Shown piece by piece: positions 47,651 through 55,507 of a stretch of DNA of 64,000 nucleotides; the stretch's first letter is position 1; each line of letters starts with the position of its first letter. The stretch comes from Kibdelosporangium persicum (GTDB lineage: Bacteria > Actinomycetota > Actinomycetes > Mycobacteriales > Pseudonocardiaceae). The notes below the pieces were generated by a model. That model had not been told where the DNA came from. It searched no databases and saw nothing but the letters and a program-made list of their open reading frames with translations. Position numbers and translations under genes: made by a program. Location of the stretch: the NCBI RefSeq assembly GCF_013280595.1, contig NZ_JAAATY010000018.1, positions 62,001 to 126,000 on the forward strand, given 5' to 3'.

Positions 47651-48134
47651 GTGTTCTCATTATCCGAACCGCCGCTGTTCACACGCCTGCGGAACGCTCA
47701 ACGGGTTCTCGTCGCGGGTGCGGGCGGAGGCTTCGACGTCTACGCCGGAATCCCGTTGGCACTGGCGTTGCGCGCGAACGGCAAGGAGGTTCACCTCGCC
47801 AATCTGTCCTTCACCAATCTATCGGGGCTGGACACGGATTCCTGGCCGGCGCCGGGGGTCGCGGCGATCACTCCGTCAACTGGGGGCGTGCGGGGCGGAT
47901 ACTTCCCGGAAAGAGTGCTGGCTTCGTGGCTGGAACTGGAAGGTCTGCCGTCCACCGTGTACGCGTTCCCACGGCTCGGTGTCCAACCGCTACGGATCGC
48001 GTACACCTCGCTGCTCTCGCATCTTGGGATCGACGCACTGGTCCCTGGTCGACGGCGGAACGGACATCCTGCTGCGCGGTGACGAGGTCAGCCTCGGCAC
48101 CCCGGAAGAGGACATGACGAGATCGGCCCCGTGA
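47651..48134 (+). pseudogene. DUF1152 gene, frameshifted and truncated
   Basis: The first 130 codons match DUF1152 (QRVLVAGAGGGFDVYAGIPL, KEVHLANLSFTNLSGLD, YFPERVLASWLELEGLPSTV). At 48043-48045 there is CCC where CC would keep the frame: the protein should read DALVLVDGGTDILLRGDE, and it resumes as LVDGGTDILLRGDE in the next frame. That frame stops at 48134 after GTPEEDMT, far short of the usual 300 or more residues. So there is one frameshift plus loss of the 3' half. In the original frame it ends at 48082 (143 codons). Confidence 0.75.
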
Positions 48135-48264
48135 AGAGCCGCAGCGGGCGGGATGAGCTTGAACACGTTTATCCGACGGCCAGAATCTGCCGGGTCTGCC
48201 TGGCGTGAGCATCGTCAGACCCGGCCGTTGCGGGCTTTGCTGGACGGTTGATCGACCAGGGACC

Positions 48265-48270
48265 TAACGT
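48265..48270 (+). promoter_or_regulatory. -10 box, ankyrin-propeller gene
   Basis: TAACGT, 7 nt before GTG 48278. Confidence 0.55.
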
Positions 48271-48277
48271 GACAGCC

Positions 48278-49552
48278 GTGGACCTGCACAGCGCCGTCGC
48301 GAGCGGTGATGCGGACGCGGTCCGCGCGCTGCTCGCGGGTGGGGCGGCGTTGTCGGTCACGGACGACGACGGCAACACGCCGTTGGAGGTGGCGAAGGAT
48401 CCGGACATCGCGCGGCTGCTCATCTCGGCGGGTGCTCCGGTCAGGACCAGCGGCGATTCCTCCCCGCTGCACCGGGCGGTCGCGTTCGGGTGGACGGATG
48501 TGGCGGACATGCTGCTCGAACGAGGTGCCGATCCGGGGTGCCGGGACGAGTTCGGGGACCTGCCGCAGGACCTGTTACCTCCAGGCCCGTCCGACCTGCG
48601 GGAACGGATGGCGCGGAGGCTTCGCTACCACGGGCGGTCGGCCCGGTTGGGGCTCGACGAGGTGGAGCACGGCCCGCAGCAGACGGTGGCGATCCGGCCG
48701 CATCGGGCGGAGGCGTTGACCACGATGTACCGCGGCACCGTGCTCGTCAGGTGGGAGCTTGAGCCGCGGATCAAGCCGTTGGAGATCCTGCGGGTCGGGT
48801 CCCGTACCGACCTTCGAGGGCCGGTCGGCTCGTTCACCGGTCCGTTGGTGGCGTTCGCCGGTGAGAAGTCCGTGCAGCTCAGGCAATGGGCGGCGGTCCG
48901 GCTGACGCACGAACTGCCGGACGTCCCGACCGGCAGCCTCGCCATGGCGCCGGACGGCGAACGGCTCGCCATCGGCGGCGACCAGAAGCTGCGGATCGTC
49001 GAGACCTCGACCGGCCGCACGCTCGCCGGCGACCAGGATCTCGACCACACCGACTGGGAAGGGCTCGGCGACACCCGGGTCACGCCCGAGTTCTCCCCCG
49101 ACGGCCAACGGCTCGCGGTCGGCAATTCCATGCGGGGCAGCTGGTGGCTGACCGTTCTGGACATCGCCAGGGACGGCCATCTCCGGCACCGCTACGACCG
49201 GCGTGACCCGCAGCCGTGGAGTTCCGAAGTGTCCGGAACGCTGCGGTTCTCCCCGGACGGGGAGCTCATCGCGATGTGGGTGCATCCGACCGGTGTCGTG
49301 GCGACTCGGACCACGAACGGCGAAGCCGCGTGGACGCACGAGATGCAGTCCCGGACCGGCACTCTGTGTTTCACCGGTGACGGCCGGACCCTGGCTGTCG
49401 GCACCGCGTCCGGAGTGTCCTGGTTGGACGCTTACACCGGCAGGCCGCGTGGCCGCGAGACCACCTTCGGCGCGGTGAACGACCTCGCGTTCGCCGACCA
49501 CTGCGGCATGCTCGCGGCCACGAGCACCGGTCTGCACCGGCTGATGGGCTGA
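48278..49552 (+). CDS. Ankyrin-repeat and WD40-like beta-propeller protein
   Basis: This 424-aa protein has about three ankyrin-type repeats in residues 1-100 (LHSAVASGDADAVRALLAGG, DDDGNTPLEVAKDPDIARLL, PLHRAVAFGWTDVADMLLER). The rest reads as beta-propeller blades of the WD40/TolB kind: SLAMAPDGERLAIGGD, RVTPEFSPDGQRLAVG, TLRFSPDGELIAMW, TLCFTGDGRTLAVGT. No enzyme motif or signal peptide is seen, so it is probably a cytoplasmic scaffold. The fusion is uncommon in bacteria. GTG 48278 is chosen from the -10 spacing; no SD is present. Confidence 0.78.
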   Translation: MDLHSAVASGDADAVRALLAGGAALSVTDDDGNTPLEVAKDPDIARLLISAGAPVRTSGDSSPLHRAVAFGWTDVADMLLERGADPGCRDEFGDLPQDLLPPGPSDLRERMARRLRYHGRSARLGLDEVEHGPQQTVAIRPHRAEALTTMYRGTVLVRWELEPRIKPLEILRVGSRTDLRGPVGSFTGPLVAFAGEKSVQLRQWAAVRLTHELPDVPTGSLAMAPDGERLAIGGDQKLRIVETSTGRTLAGDQDLDHTDWEGLGDTRVTPEFSPDGQRLAVGNSMRGSWWLTVLDIARDGHLRHRYDRRDPQPWSSEVSGTLRFSPDGELIAMWVHPTGVVATRTTNGEAAWTHEMQSRTGTLCFTGDGRTLAVGTASGVSWLDAYTGRPRGRETTFGAVNDLAFADHCGMLAATSTGLHRLMG

Positions 49553-49576
49553 ACCGTCAGCAGGCGACGGTGATGG

Positions 49577-50500
49577 TCACGGGACAAGGCTTCGTTCACC
49601 ACTCGGCGCCCGGCGTTCCCGCCCGCTCCGAACACTGTCATCCGCGTGGGTCGCTCCTTGGGTCTGGGCCGCGATCAGCGACAGCAGCACGATCACCGCG
49701 CCGATCACCTGGGCCGTGGTGAGTTCCTGGCCGAGGGCCAGCCAGCCGACGAGGGTGGCGACCACCGGGCTGAGCAGGCTGAGGAAGGTGACGTTCACGG
49801 CGGTCAACGACCGGATGCCGCGGAACCACAGGACGTACGTCACCGCGGCGCCGATGATCGACAGATACCCGAATCCCAGCAGGTTCACGCCGGTGACCTG
49901 TGCGGGCACCCCTTCGAAGAGCAGCGTCACGGGAAGCAGCAGCACGCCACCGGCGACGAGCTGCCACCCGGTGGTCGCCAGCACCGGCGCGGGCGCCACC
50001 CACCGCTTGCTCAGCACCACGCCACTGCCCATCACAAAAGCTCCGGCGAGCGCGGCGAAAACACCGACCGCGTCCAGTTGTGCGTTGGCACGCAGGACAA
50101 GCAGGGCGACGCCGAAGACGCCGGCCACTCCCGCCAGCGCTTTGCGCAGCGTGAGCCGGTCGTTGAGGACCAGGGCCGACAGGCCCACCACGATCAACGG
50201 CTGGATCGCGCCGACCGTGGCCGCCACACCGCCCGGAAGCCGGTACGCGGCAAGGAAAAGCAGCGGCATGAAGGCACCGATGTTGAGGGTGCCGAGGATC
50301 AGGGCACGCCACCACCAGTCGCCCTGGGGCAGGCGGCGGGTGACGGCGAGCAGCAACAGCCCGGCGGGCAGGGTGCGGGCCAGCGCCGCGAACAACGGCC
50401 GGTCCGGCGGCAGCATTTCCGTGGTGACGAAGTAGGTGGTCCCCCAGATCATGGGCGCCAGCGCGGTCACCAGCACGAGAGCGATCCGATTGCTTAGCAC
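49577..50500 (-). CDS. EamA/DMT-family transporter
   Basis: This 307-aa protein has ten membrane helices in two EamA repeats (ALAPMIWGTTYFVTTEMLPP at the start of the first; SLLSPVVATLVGWLALGQEL in the second). DMT members export amino acids, nucleosides or drugs. It is divergent from a MarR gene whose probable operators cover its own -10 and start codon (GTG 50500, TACATT 6 nt upstream), so it is probably the MarR-regulated efflux target. Confidence 0.9.
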   Translation of the reverse strand: MLSNRIALVLVTALAPMIWGTTYFVTTEMLPPDRPLFAALARTLPAGLLLLAVTRRLPQGDWWWRALILGTLNIGAFMPLLFLAAYRLPGGVAATVGAIQPLIVVGLSALVLNDRLTLRKALAGVAGVFGVALLVLRANAQLDAVGVFAALAGAFVMGSGVVLSKRWVAPAPVLATTGWQLVAGGVLLLPVTLLFEGVPAQVTGVNLLGFGYLSIIGAAVTYVLWFRGIRSLTAVNVTFLSLLSPVVATLVGWLALGQELTTAQVIGAVIVLLSLIAAQTQGATHADDSVRSGRERRAPSGERSLVP

Positions 50501-50525
50501 TAAGACAATGTATCTCAGCGCTAAG
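50493..50525. promoter_or_regulatory. Paired MarR-type operators
   Basis: CTTAGCACTAAG (50493-50504, perfect) and CTCAGCGCTAAG (50514-50525, one mismatch) are 12-bp palindromes exactly 21 bp apart, two helical turns. They flank the transporter's -10. A related TTAG...CTAA lies at 50544-50558 nearer the MarR gene. Confidence 0.65.
50507..50512 (-). promoter_or_regulatory. -10 box, leaderless EamA gene
   Basis: TACATT on the minus strand, 6 nt before GTG 50500. Confidence 0.55.
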
Positions 50526-50569
50526 CTATCTCGGTAGGGTGAATTAGCTCACCACTAAGACAGTTCGGC

Positions 50570-50575
50570 TATCAT
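50570..50575 (+). promoter_or_regulatory. -10 box, leaderless MarR gene
   Basis: TATCAT, 7 nt before ATG 50583. Confidence 0.55.
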
Positions 50576-50582
50576 TCGCCGC

Positions 50583-51080
50583 ATGGCCGACCACGTCGAC
50601 ATGGTGCTCGATCAGTGGCGCAGAAGGCGTCCCGACCTGGACGTCTCGCCGATGGGGGTGATCGGGCGGCTGTCCCGGCTCACCCAGCTGGTGAACACCG
50701 AGCTGGCCAGGACGTTCGCCGAACACGACCTGGACCGGGCCTCGTTCGATGTCCTGGCGACCCTGCGGCGGTCCGATCCGCCGCACCAGCTGACGCCGAA
50801 CGACCTGATGAAGGCGTCCATGGTCACGTCGGGGGCGGTCACCCAGCGGCTGGACCGGCTGGAAGCGCGCGGACTGGTGCGGCGGACCCGCAACGAGGCG
50901 GACGGCCGCAGCGTCAAGGTCTCGCTGACCGAGGAAGGCCGGGACCTGATCGACCGGGTGCTGCCGCGACACCTGGAGACGGAGAACCGCGTGCTGGGCG
51001 CGCTCACCGGCAAACAGCGGGACACGCTGGCCAGGACGCTGCGGGAACTGCTGGAATCCCTGGGCGACACCCAGGAGTGA
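50583..51080 (+). CDS. MarR-family repressor
   Basis: This 165-aa winged-helix dimer has FDVLATLRRSDPPHQLTPND, LMKASMVTSGAVTQRLDRLE (recognition helix), then the wing RGLVRRTRNEADGRSVKVSL. N- and C-terminal helices (LTQLVNTELARTF; LARTLRELLESLG) form the dimer interface. It probably represses the divergent EamA transporter and itself at the CTTAGnnCTAAG sites, and is relieved by a phenolic or drug-like ligand as usual for the family (inference). The mRNA looks leaderless. Confidence 0.92.
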   Translation: MADHVDMVLDQWRRRRPDLDVSPMGVIGRLSRLTQLVNTELARTFAEHDLDRASFDVLATLRRSDPPHQLTPNDLMKASMVTSGAVTQRLDRLEARGLVRRTRNEADGRSVKVSLTEEGRDLIDRVLPRHLETENRVLGALTGKQRDTLARTLRELLESLGDTQE

Positions 51081-51131
51081 GGTGGACGGGCCGCCGCGTC
51101 CCGCGGGATCCGGGCGGCCCGCCCACCGTGA

Positions 51132-52916
51132 TCACTTCACCTTGCACGCCGCCTGCGACTCGGCGATCACCAAGTCACCGGCGAGGGTGTCGAGCGCTAC
51201 CGCGCGCTGCGTCACCGAGGTCGCGGTCTTGACGGTGCTGTTCAACTTCAGCGAGCCGACCACCAACGGGACGGTGACCGGCTTGGAACCGACCGGGATC
51301 GCCACGCCGTCGATCCGCAGCGAGCCGACCTTCGACCCACCGGCCGGCTTGCCCTTGCCGCAGTTCGCGGCCGCCTGCGACTCGATCAGCCCGATCTCGA
51401 CGTCCTGGCCGAGCGCGGTGATCTTCACCGTGCCCACCGAGGCCTGGGAGGTGGCCTGGCTGGTCTTCGCCGACACCGCACCGACCTGCACGGACAACAG
51501 ACCGGCGTTGAGGTTCGCCGAGGCCACGGCTTTGGTGTCGTTCTTGCACGACGTCTTGGCCGGGTTGGCGACAGCGATCTTCTTGCTGAGCAGGTTCACG
51601 GCGTTCGCCGTGCACGAATGCACGGTGATGATGCCACCGTCATCGTCCTTGATGGTGATGGTGGCGGTGTCGACCACGCTGCCGCCCATCGACAGCGTCA
51701 CCGTGAACGTCTCGTCGTACTCGCCGTAGTCGTCCTCGACGATCCGGACCGTGATCTGTTTACGGGTTTCCCCTGGCGCGAACGTCACCTCGCCGTTGAC
51801 GGCGGCGTAATCCGCCGGCGCGGTCGCCGTGCCGTCGGAAGTCCGGTACTGCACGGTGATCGGACTACGGCTCGGCGCGTCCAGACTCAGGGCGATGGTC
51901 GCGGTCTCCCCCTCCGTTTCGCTGGTCGCGGCGGCCTGCACACCCGGCACGCGGACCGTGATGGTCTGTGCGAGGCCCTGCGAGGCACCGTTGATCAGGA
52001 AGTCGACCTTGCAGCGGTACGTGCCCGGCGCCGTTCCGGGCTTGACCGCGATCGTCTCGGCGAATTCGACTGCCCGTCCACTCTGGACAGTCTGGCTCGC
52101 CGGGGTGAGCGTCGTGGTCAGCTGCGAGGCACAGTCGACCAGGCGGTGCGTCACCGTGGCGTCGAGGTTCGTGACACCGTCCAGGACGGCCTGGGCGACC
52201 GCCGCCGGGGAACTGCCCGGCATCAGCCTGCCGCCGGTCTGCGACGTGATGGCCGTGGCCTGACCCAGGTTGTCCAGCCCGCCGCCGTCGGTCCCGGCGA
52301 TCGGCACCGCGACCACCCGGATTCCCCTGGCCTGCAGGGCACCGATCGCCTGCTGCAGCGTGCGCCCGAGGCTCGGGTTCGCCGACCGTGCGTCCCCGAA
52401 CCAGGCGACGATCCTGCTGCCGCCCTGACGGAAGGCGATCGCGTCGGTGGCGATCCGGTAGTGCGCGTTGATGAAGTCGGTCGTCGGGATCCCGCCGCCG
52501 CCCGCGTTGTCGATCCACTTCTGGGTGGCGGCGCGGACCTGTTCCTGGCTGCCGGTCAACGCCTGGTTCACCGTGAACGCCAGTGGCCCGTCGACGTTGT
52601 GTTTGTACTCGGCGACCGCGAACCGGGCGGACGGCTGGATGTCCAGGATCCGGTCGGTGATCGCGTCGGCGTTCGCCCGGACGTTCTCCATGACGTCGAT
52701 CATGCTTCCGGTGGTGTCGCCGAGCAGCACGATGTCGGGGTTCGGCGGAACGACCGGGGTGGTGACCTTCTTGGTCAGGGTGGCACTGCCGCCGGGCCCC
52801 AGGGTGAAGTCCACCGACGCCGGATCCACCGGCGCGGGCGCGGACGCCGCCGGTACGGCGAAACCGGCGAACAGCGCGGCTGACGCCACGGTCAGCGCCA
52901 GCGTTCTTTTGGGCAT
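51132..52916 (-). CDS. Secreted VWA and Calx-beta protein with choice-of-anchor P-type C-terminus
   Basis: This 594-aa secreted protein has a signal peptide ending near VPAASAPAPV and a von Willebrand A domain with metal site DTTGSM (in DIVLLGDTTGSMIDVMENV) at about 60-260. A Cys pair follows (VDCASQL; YRCKVDF), then a Calx-beta domain at about 330-430 (SDGTATAPADYAAVNGEVTF, ITVRIVEDDYGEYDETFTV). The C-terminal part (HSCTANAVNLLSK, ESQAAANCGKGK, ESQAACKVK) resembles choice-of-anchor P proteins. It is likely an adhesion or matrix protein. AAGGAGG lies 4 nt before the ATG. Confidence 0.82.
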   Translation of the reverse strand: MPKRTLALTVASAALFAGFAVPAASAPAPVDPASVDFTLGPGGSATLTKKVTTPVVPPNPDIVLLGDTTGSMIDVMENVRANADAITDRILDIQPSARFAVAEYKHNVDGPLAFTVNQALTGSQEQVRAATQKWIDNAGGGGIPTTDFINAHYRIATDAIAFRQGGSRIVAWFGDARSANPSLGRTLQQAIGALQARGIRVVAVPIAGTDGGGLDNLGQATAITSQTGGRLMPGSSPAAVAQAVLDGVTNLDATVTHRLVDCASQLTTTLTPASQTVQSGRAVEFAETIAVKPGTAPGTYRCKVDFLINGASQGLAQTITVRVPGVQAAATSETEGETATIALSLDAPSRSPITVQYRTSDGTATAPADYAAVNGEVTFAPGETRKQITVRIVEDDYGEYDETFTVTLSMGGSVVDTATITIKDDDGGIITVHSCTANAVNLLSKKIAVANPAKTSCKNDTKAVASANLNAGLLSVQVGAVSAKTSQATSQASVGTVKITALGQDVEIGLIESQAAANCGKGKPAGGSKVGSLRIDGVAIPVGSKPVTVPLVVGSLKLNSTVKTATSVTQRAVALDTLAGDLVIAESQAACKVK

Positions 52917-53093
52917 AGCACCTCCTTCGATGCGCGCAGCCCTGTGAGCCTTGCGTGGAGGTTGGCCTGGGACAACACATGCGGGTGACGTCTGCGCTAC
53001 GGCGCGGAAGGTGTGCCCTTTCGGGCGGAGGTCCGGACCGTAACGGCGCTGTCAGCGGTCCAATTGGCCGTCCTGGGCGACCGCGGTGCCGGT

Positions 53094-53429
53094 CTACCGG
53101 CGTGCCGGAGGTTCGATCTCGGCTCCGACCTGGGCCGCACGGGCGCCGCCCCAGTCGTACAGCGCCTGCAGAACCGGCCGGAGCGAATCGTCGGCCAGGG
53201 AGTACGACACGGCGAGCGGCAGGCCGGACTCGACGGTGCGTTCCACCAGCCCCGCCGCTTCGAGTTCGCGCAGCCGTTGGGTGAGCATCTTCTCGGTGAT
53301 GCCCGGGATCAACCGGCGCAGCTCGCCGTACCGCGACGAACCTTCCTTCAGCTGCGCCAGGATCACCACGGCCCACTTCCCGCCGAGGGTGTCGACCGCG
53401 AACTCGACCGGGCACGAGTACCTTCTCAC
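53094..53429 (-). CDS. HxlR-family winged-helix regulator
   Basis: This 111-aa protein has the HxlR pattern: YSCPVEFAVDTLGGKWAVVI with the redox-type Cys, LAQLKEGSSRYGELRRLIPG, ITEKMLTQRLRELEAAGLVE, then YSLADDSLRPVLQALYDWG. The Cys near the N-terminus is the thiol that senses quinones or electrophiles in several members. GTG 53429 is set by TACTTT 7 nt upstream and no SD. It is divergent from the monooxygenase-globin gene, its likely target. Confidence 0.9.
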   Translation of the reverse strand: MRRYSCPVEFAVDTLGGKWAVVILAQLKEGSSRYGELRRLIPGITEKMLTQRLRELEAAGLVERTVESGLPLAVSYSLADDSLRPVLQALYDWGGARAAQVGAEIEPPARR

Positions 53430-53436
53430 GCACCAG

Positions 53437-53449
53437 AAAGTACGTACTT
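53437..53449 (-). promoter_or_regulatory. HxlR promoter with palindromic operator
   Basis: The perfect palindrome AAGTACGTACTT (53438-53449) overlaps the minus-strand -10 TACTTT (53437-53442). GTAC-type palindromes are usual HxlR sites, so autoregulation and control of the divergent gene are likely. Confidence 0.65.
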
Positions 53450-53482
53450 GAGCGGCCGTTGCCAAAGTGGTCGACTGCACCC

Positions 53483-54163
53483 GTGATCATCGAGTACGTC
53501 CACTACCGCGTCCCGGCCGGCCAGACCGCGGCTTTCGAGGAGGCCTGCCGCAAGGCCGCGCAGGCACTGTCCGCCTCGCCGCATTGCCGTACCTACGACT
53601 TGTCGCGTAACGAGAACCGCTACACATTACGGATCACCTGGACGACACCGCAGGAGATCCCGGAACTCGCCGGATACGAGTCGGCCAGCCACCGGGAAGA
53701 GCCGATCGATCTCGCACCCACGTTGTACGAATGGGCGGGCGGCGCCGAGGCGTTCGAGAGGCTGTTCACCGCGTTCTACGCGAAAGTCGCCGAAGACCCC
53801 GTGCTGGCACCGGTTTTCGCCGGGATGCACCCGGATCACCCGAAGCACGTGGCCTTGTGGCTCGGCGAGGTGTTCGGCGGCTCCAAGGTCTATTCCGAAC
53901 GGCACGGCGGCCACCGGCACATGATCTCCCGGCACCTCGGCCGGGCACTCACCGAAAAGCACCGCAGGCAATGGGTGAATTTGCTGATCGACACCGCGGA
54001 CGAGGCCGATCTGCCGTCGGACGCGGAGTTCCGGTCGGCTTTCGTGGGCTACCTGGAATGGGGCACCCGGATGGCGTTGATGTTCTCCCGGCCCGGCGTC
54101 GAGGCCGAGGTCGCCGAGCCCATGCCGACGTGGAGCTGGGGTGAGGTCCGGCCCTGGTTCTAG
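53483..54163 (+). CDS. Antibiotic-biosynthesis-monooxygenase domain fused to a truncated hemoglobin
   Basis: This 226-aa fusion has residues about 1-85 as an ABM (dimeric alpha-beta barrel) domain (VIIEYVHYRVPAGQTAAFEE, ALSASPHCRTYDLSRNEN). Residues about 90-226 are a group II truncated globin: AFERLFTAFYAKVAEDPVLA, DHPKHVALWLGEVFGG, and HRHMISRHLGRALTEKHRRQ with the proximal His, closing YLEWGTRMALMFSRPG. Such chimeras are known in streptomycetes and probably use heme-bound oxygen for quinone or electrophile oxidation. GTG 53483 is the start. Control by the divergent HxlR regulator is inferred. Confidence 0.88.
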   Translation: MIIEYVHYRVPAGQTAAFEEACRKAAQALSASPHCRTYDLSRNENRYTLRITWTTPQEIPELAGYESASHREEPIDLAPTLYEWAGGAEAFERLFTAFYAKVAEDPVLAPVFAGMHPDHPKHVALWLGEVFGGSKVYSERHGGHRHMISRHLGRALTEKHRRQWVNLLIDTADEADLPSDAEFRSAFVGYLEWGTRMALMFSRPGVEAEVAEPMPTWSWGEVRPWF

Positions 54164-54271
54164 CGAACGTCGAACCCGATCGACCGCGCGACCGTCATGG
54201 CCTGCTCCACGCCGATCATCGTGCCTTTCCGTGCGGCGCCGACGGGGTGAGCGACGACAGGTCGCTGAGGT

Positions 54272-54502
54272 TCATCCGACGAGCTTGTCCAGCGGGACGT
54301 CGACAGCCCTGGCGATGGCGGCGACGGTGAAGAAGGCGGGCGTCGGAATCCGGCCGTGCTCGATCTTACGCAGGGTCTCCACCGAGATCCCGGCCGCCTC
54401 GGCGACCTCGACCGTGGTCCGGCTCGCGCGTGCGGCACGCAGAGCCTCACCCAGGCGGACACCGCGTTCGCGGTCCTCGGGAGTCAGTGGTGGTCGCACC
54501 AT
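54272..54502 (-). CDS. Small XRE-family helix-turn-helix protein
   Basis: This 76-aa protein is almost only a helix-turn-helix: RLGEALRAARASRTTVEVAE, AAGISVETLRKIEHGRIPTP, FFTVAAIARAVDVPLDKLV. It is likely a dimeric repressor of the divergent oxidase-like gene at the palindrome between them. ATG 54502 is the start; the long frame extending to 55336 is antisense to the next gene. Confidence 0.85.
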   Translation of the reverse strand: MVRPPLTPEDRERGVRLGEALRAARASRTTVEVAEAAGISVETLRKIEHGRIPTPAFFTVAAIARAVDVPLDKLVG

Positions 54503-54528
54503 GAGCCCGATGATAGTGCCGCGATTGA

Positions 54529-54555
54529 CCTCGACCGCGGTTGAGGTTCTAGCGT
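54529..54555. promoter_or_regulatory. XRE operator and leaderless promoter
   Basis: CCTCGACCGCGGTTGAGG (54529-54546) is an 18-bp palindrome with one mismatched pair. It abuts the plus-strand -10 TAGCGT (54550-54555), which is 7 nt before ATG 54563. Confidence 0.6.
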
Positions 54556-54562
54556 CCGGGCC

Positions 54563-55468
54563 ATGGTGATCGACTCTCGAGTGTCCGAAGTGCTGACGCA
54601 CGTGCGCGTGGTGGAACTGGCCACGGTGGGCAAGGACGGCAGGCCGCAGGCGCGGCCCATGTCCGCGATCTGGGTGCCGGACAAGGGCCACATCGTGCTC
54701 ACCACTCCACCGGCGTTCCCGCAGAAGGTGTTCAACATCCGGCGGGACGGCCGGGTCGCGCTGCTCTACTCCGACATGACCGGCAGCGGCCTCGACGGCG
54801 GGACAGCGGTCCTGGTGCAGGGCAAGGCCAGCGCTCCGGCGGTCGTGGCCGGAACGGAGGATCTCTCGGACTTCTGGCGCGCGGTCTACGCGCGTAACGC
54901 CGGATACGCCAAGGACCTCAGGGACCCGGGGTACCGGGCCAGGATGGACTGGTACTACTGGCGGCTGCCGATGTTCGTCACGCCTGAGCGTGTCCATGTC
55001 TTCGACACGACGCCCGTCGGCGGCGCGCTGGAGCCGTTCCCGTCGTCGGACCTGCCGATGTCCGAGCAGATCAAGGACGCGGTCTCGCGCTACCCCACGG
55101 CCGTGCTCACCGCGTTGGACGACACAGGGCATCCGTACTCCGTGCGCGCCGAGGTGTCCGAAGACCTGACAGTCACCCCGTTGCAGCCGTTCGCGGGCAA
55201 GCCGGGACCGGCGAGCTTGTTGTGGCACCGGCACGACGGCAGCACCGGCGGCATGCTTTCGTTGCTGGTCACGGGCACTCTCAGCGGCTCGGGTTTCGTC
55301 CCGGAGCGCATTCCCGGGGCGCTGCCCGGCGAGCACGAGGCCGGGCCCGAGCGGGACTGGATCGCCCTGGGCAGGCGGCGTTCGCTGGAGTACCTGGCGA
55401 AACGCGGGCTGGACGTGCCTGTGGTGGACTGGGACGCCTTGGTCGGCTACGCCTCCCGGGAAGTGTGA
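54563..55468 (+). CDS. Pyridoxamine 5'-phosphate oxidase-like flavoprotein, two-domain
   Basis: This 301-aa protein has an N-terminal split-barrel FMN/F420-binding fold (VVELATVGKDGRPQARPMSA, VLTTPPAFPQKVFNIRRDGR, LLYSDMTGSG). The C-terminal half looks like a second related domain (AVLTALDDTGHPYSVRAEVS, ASLLWHRHDG), so it is a tandem PPOX-like protein. In actinobacteria such proteins are F420- or heme-binding oxidoreductases or quinone reductases; the activity is unknown. The mRNA is leaderless. A small XRE gene is divergent and probably regulates it. Confidence 0.82.
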   Translation: MVIDSRVSEVLTHVRVVELATVGKDGRPQARPMSAIWVPDKGHIVLTTPPAFPQKVFNIRRDGRVALLYSDMTGSGLDGGTAVLVQGKASAPAVVAGTEDLSDFWRAVYARNAGYAKDLRDPGYRARMDWYYWRLPMFVTPERVHVFDTTPVGGALEPFPSSDLPMSEQIKDAVSRYPTAVLTALDDTGHPYSVRAEVSEDLTVTPLQPFAGKPGPASLLWHRHDGSTGGMLSLLVTGTLSGSGFVPERIPGALPGEHEAGPERDWIALGRRRSLEYLAKRGLDVPVVDWDALVGYASREV

Positions 55469-55478
55469 TACGAATACT

Positions 55479-55492
55479 GGGATAGTTATCCC
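55479..55492. promoter_or_regulatory. GGGATAGTTATCCC inverted repeat before map
   Basis: GGGATA and TATCCC are a perfect 6-bp inverted repeat with a 2-nt centre, 16 bp before the map start. It could be an operator or the end signal of the upstream gene. Confidence 0.35.
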
Positions 55493-55507
55493 TGCCAGGA
55501 GAGCGTG

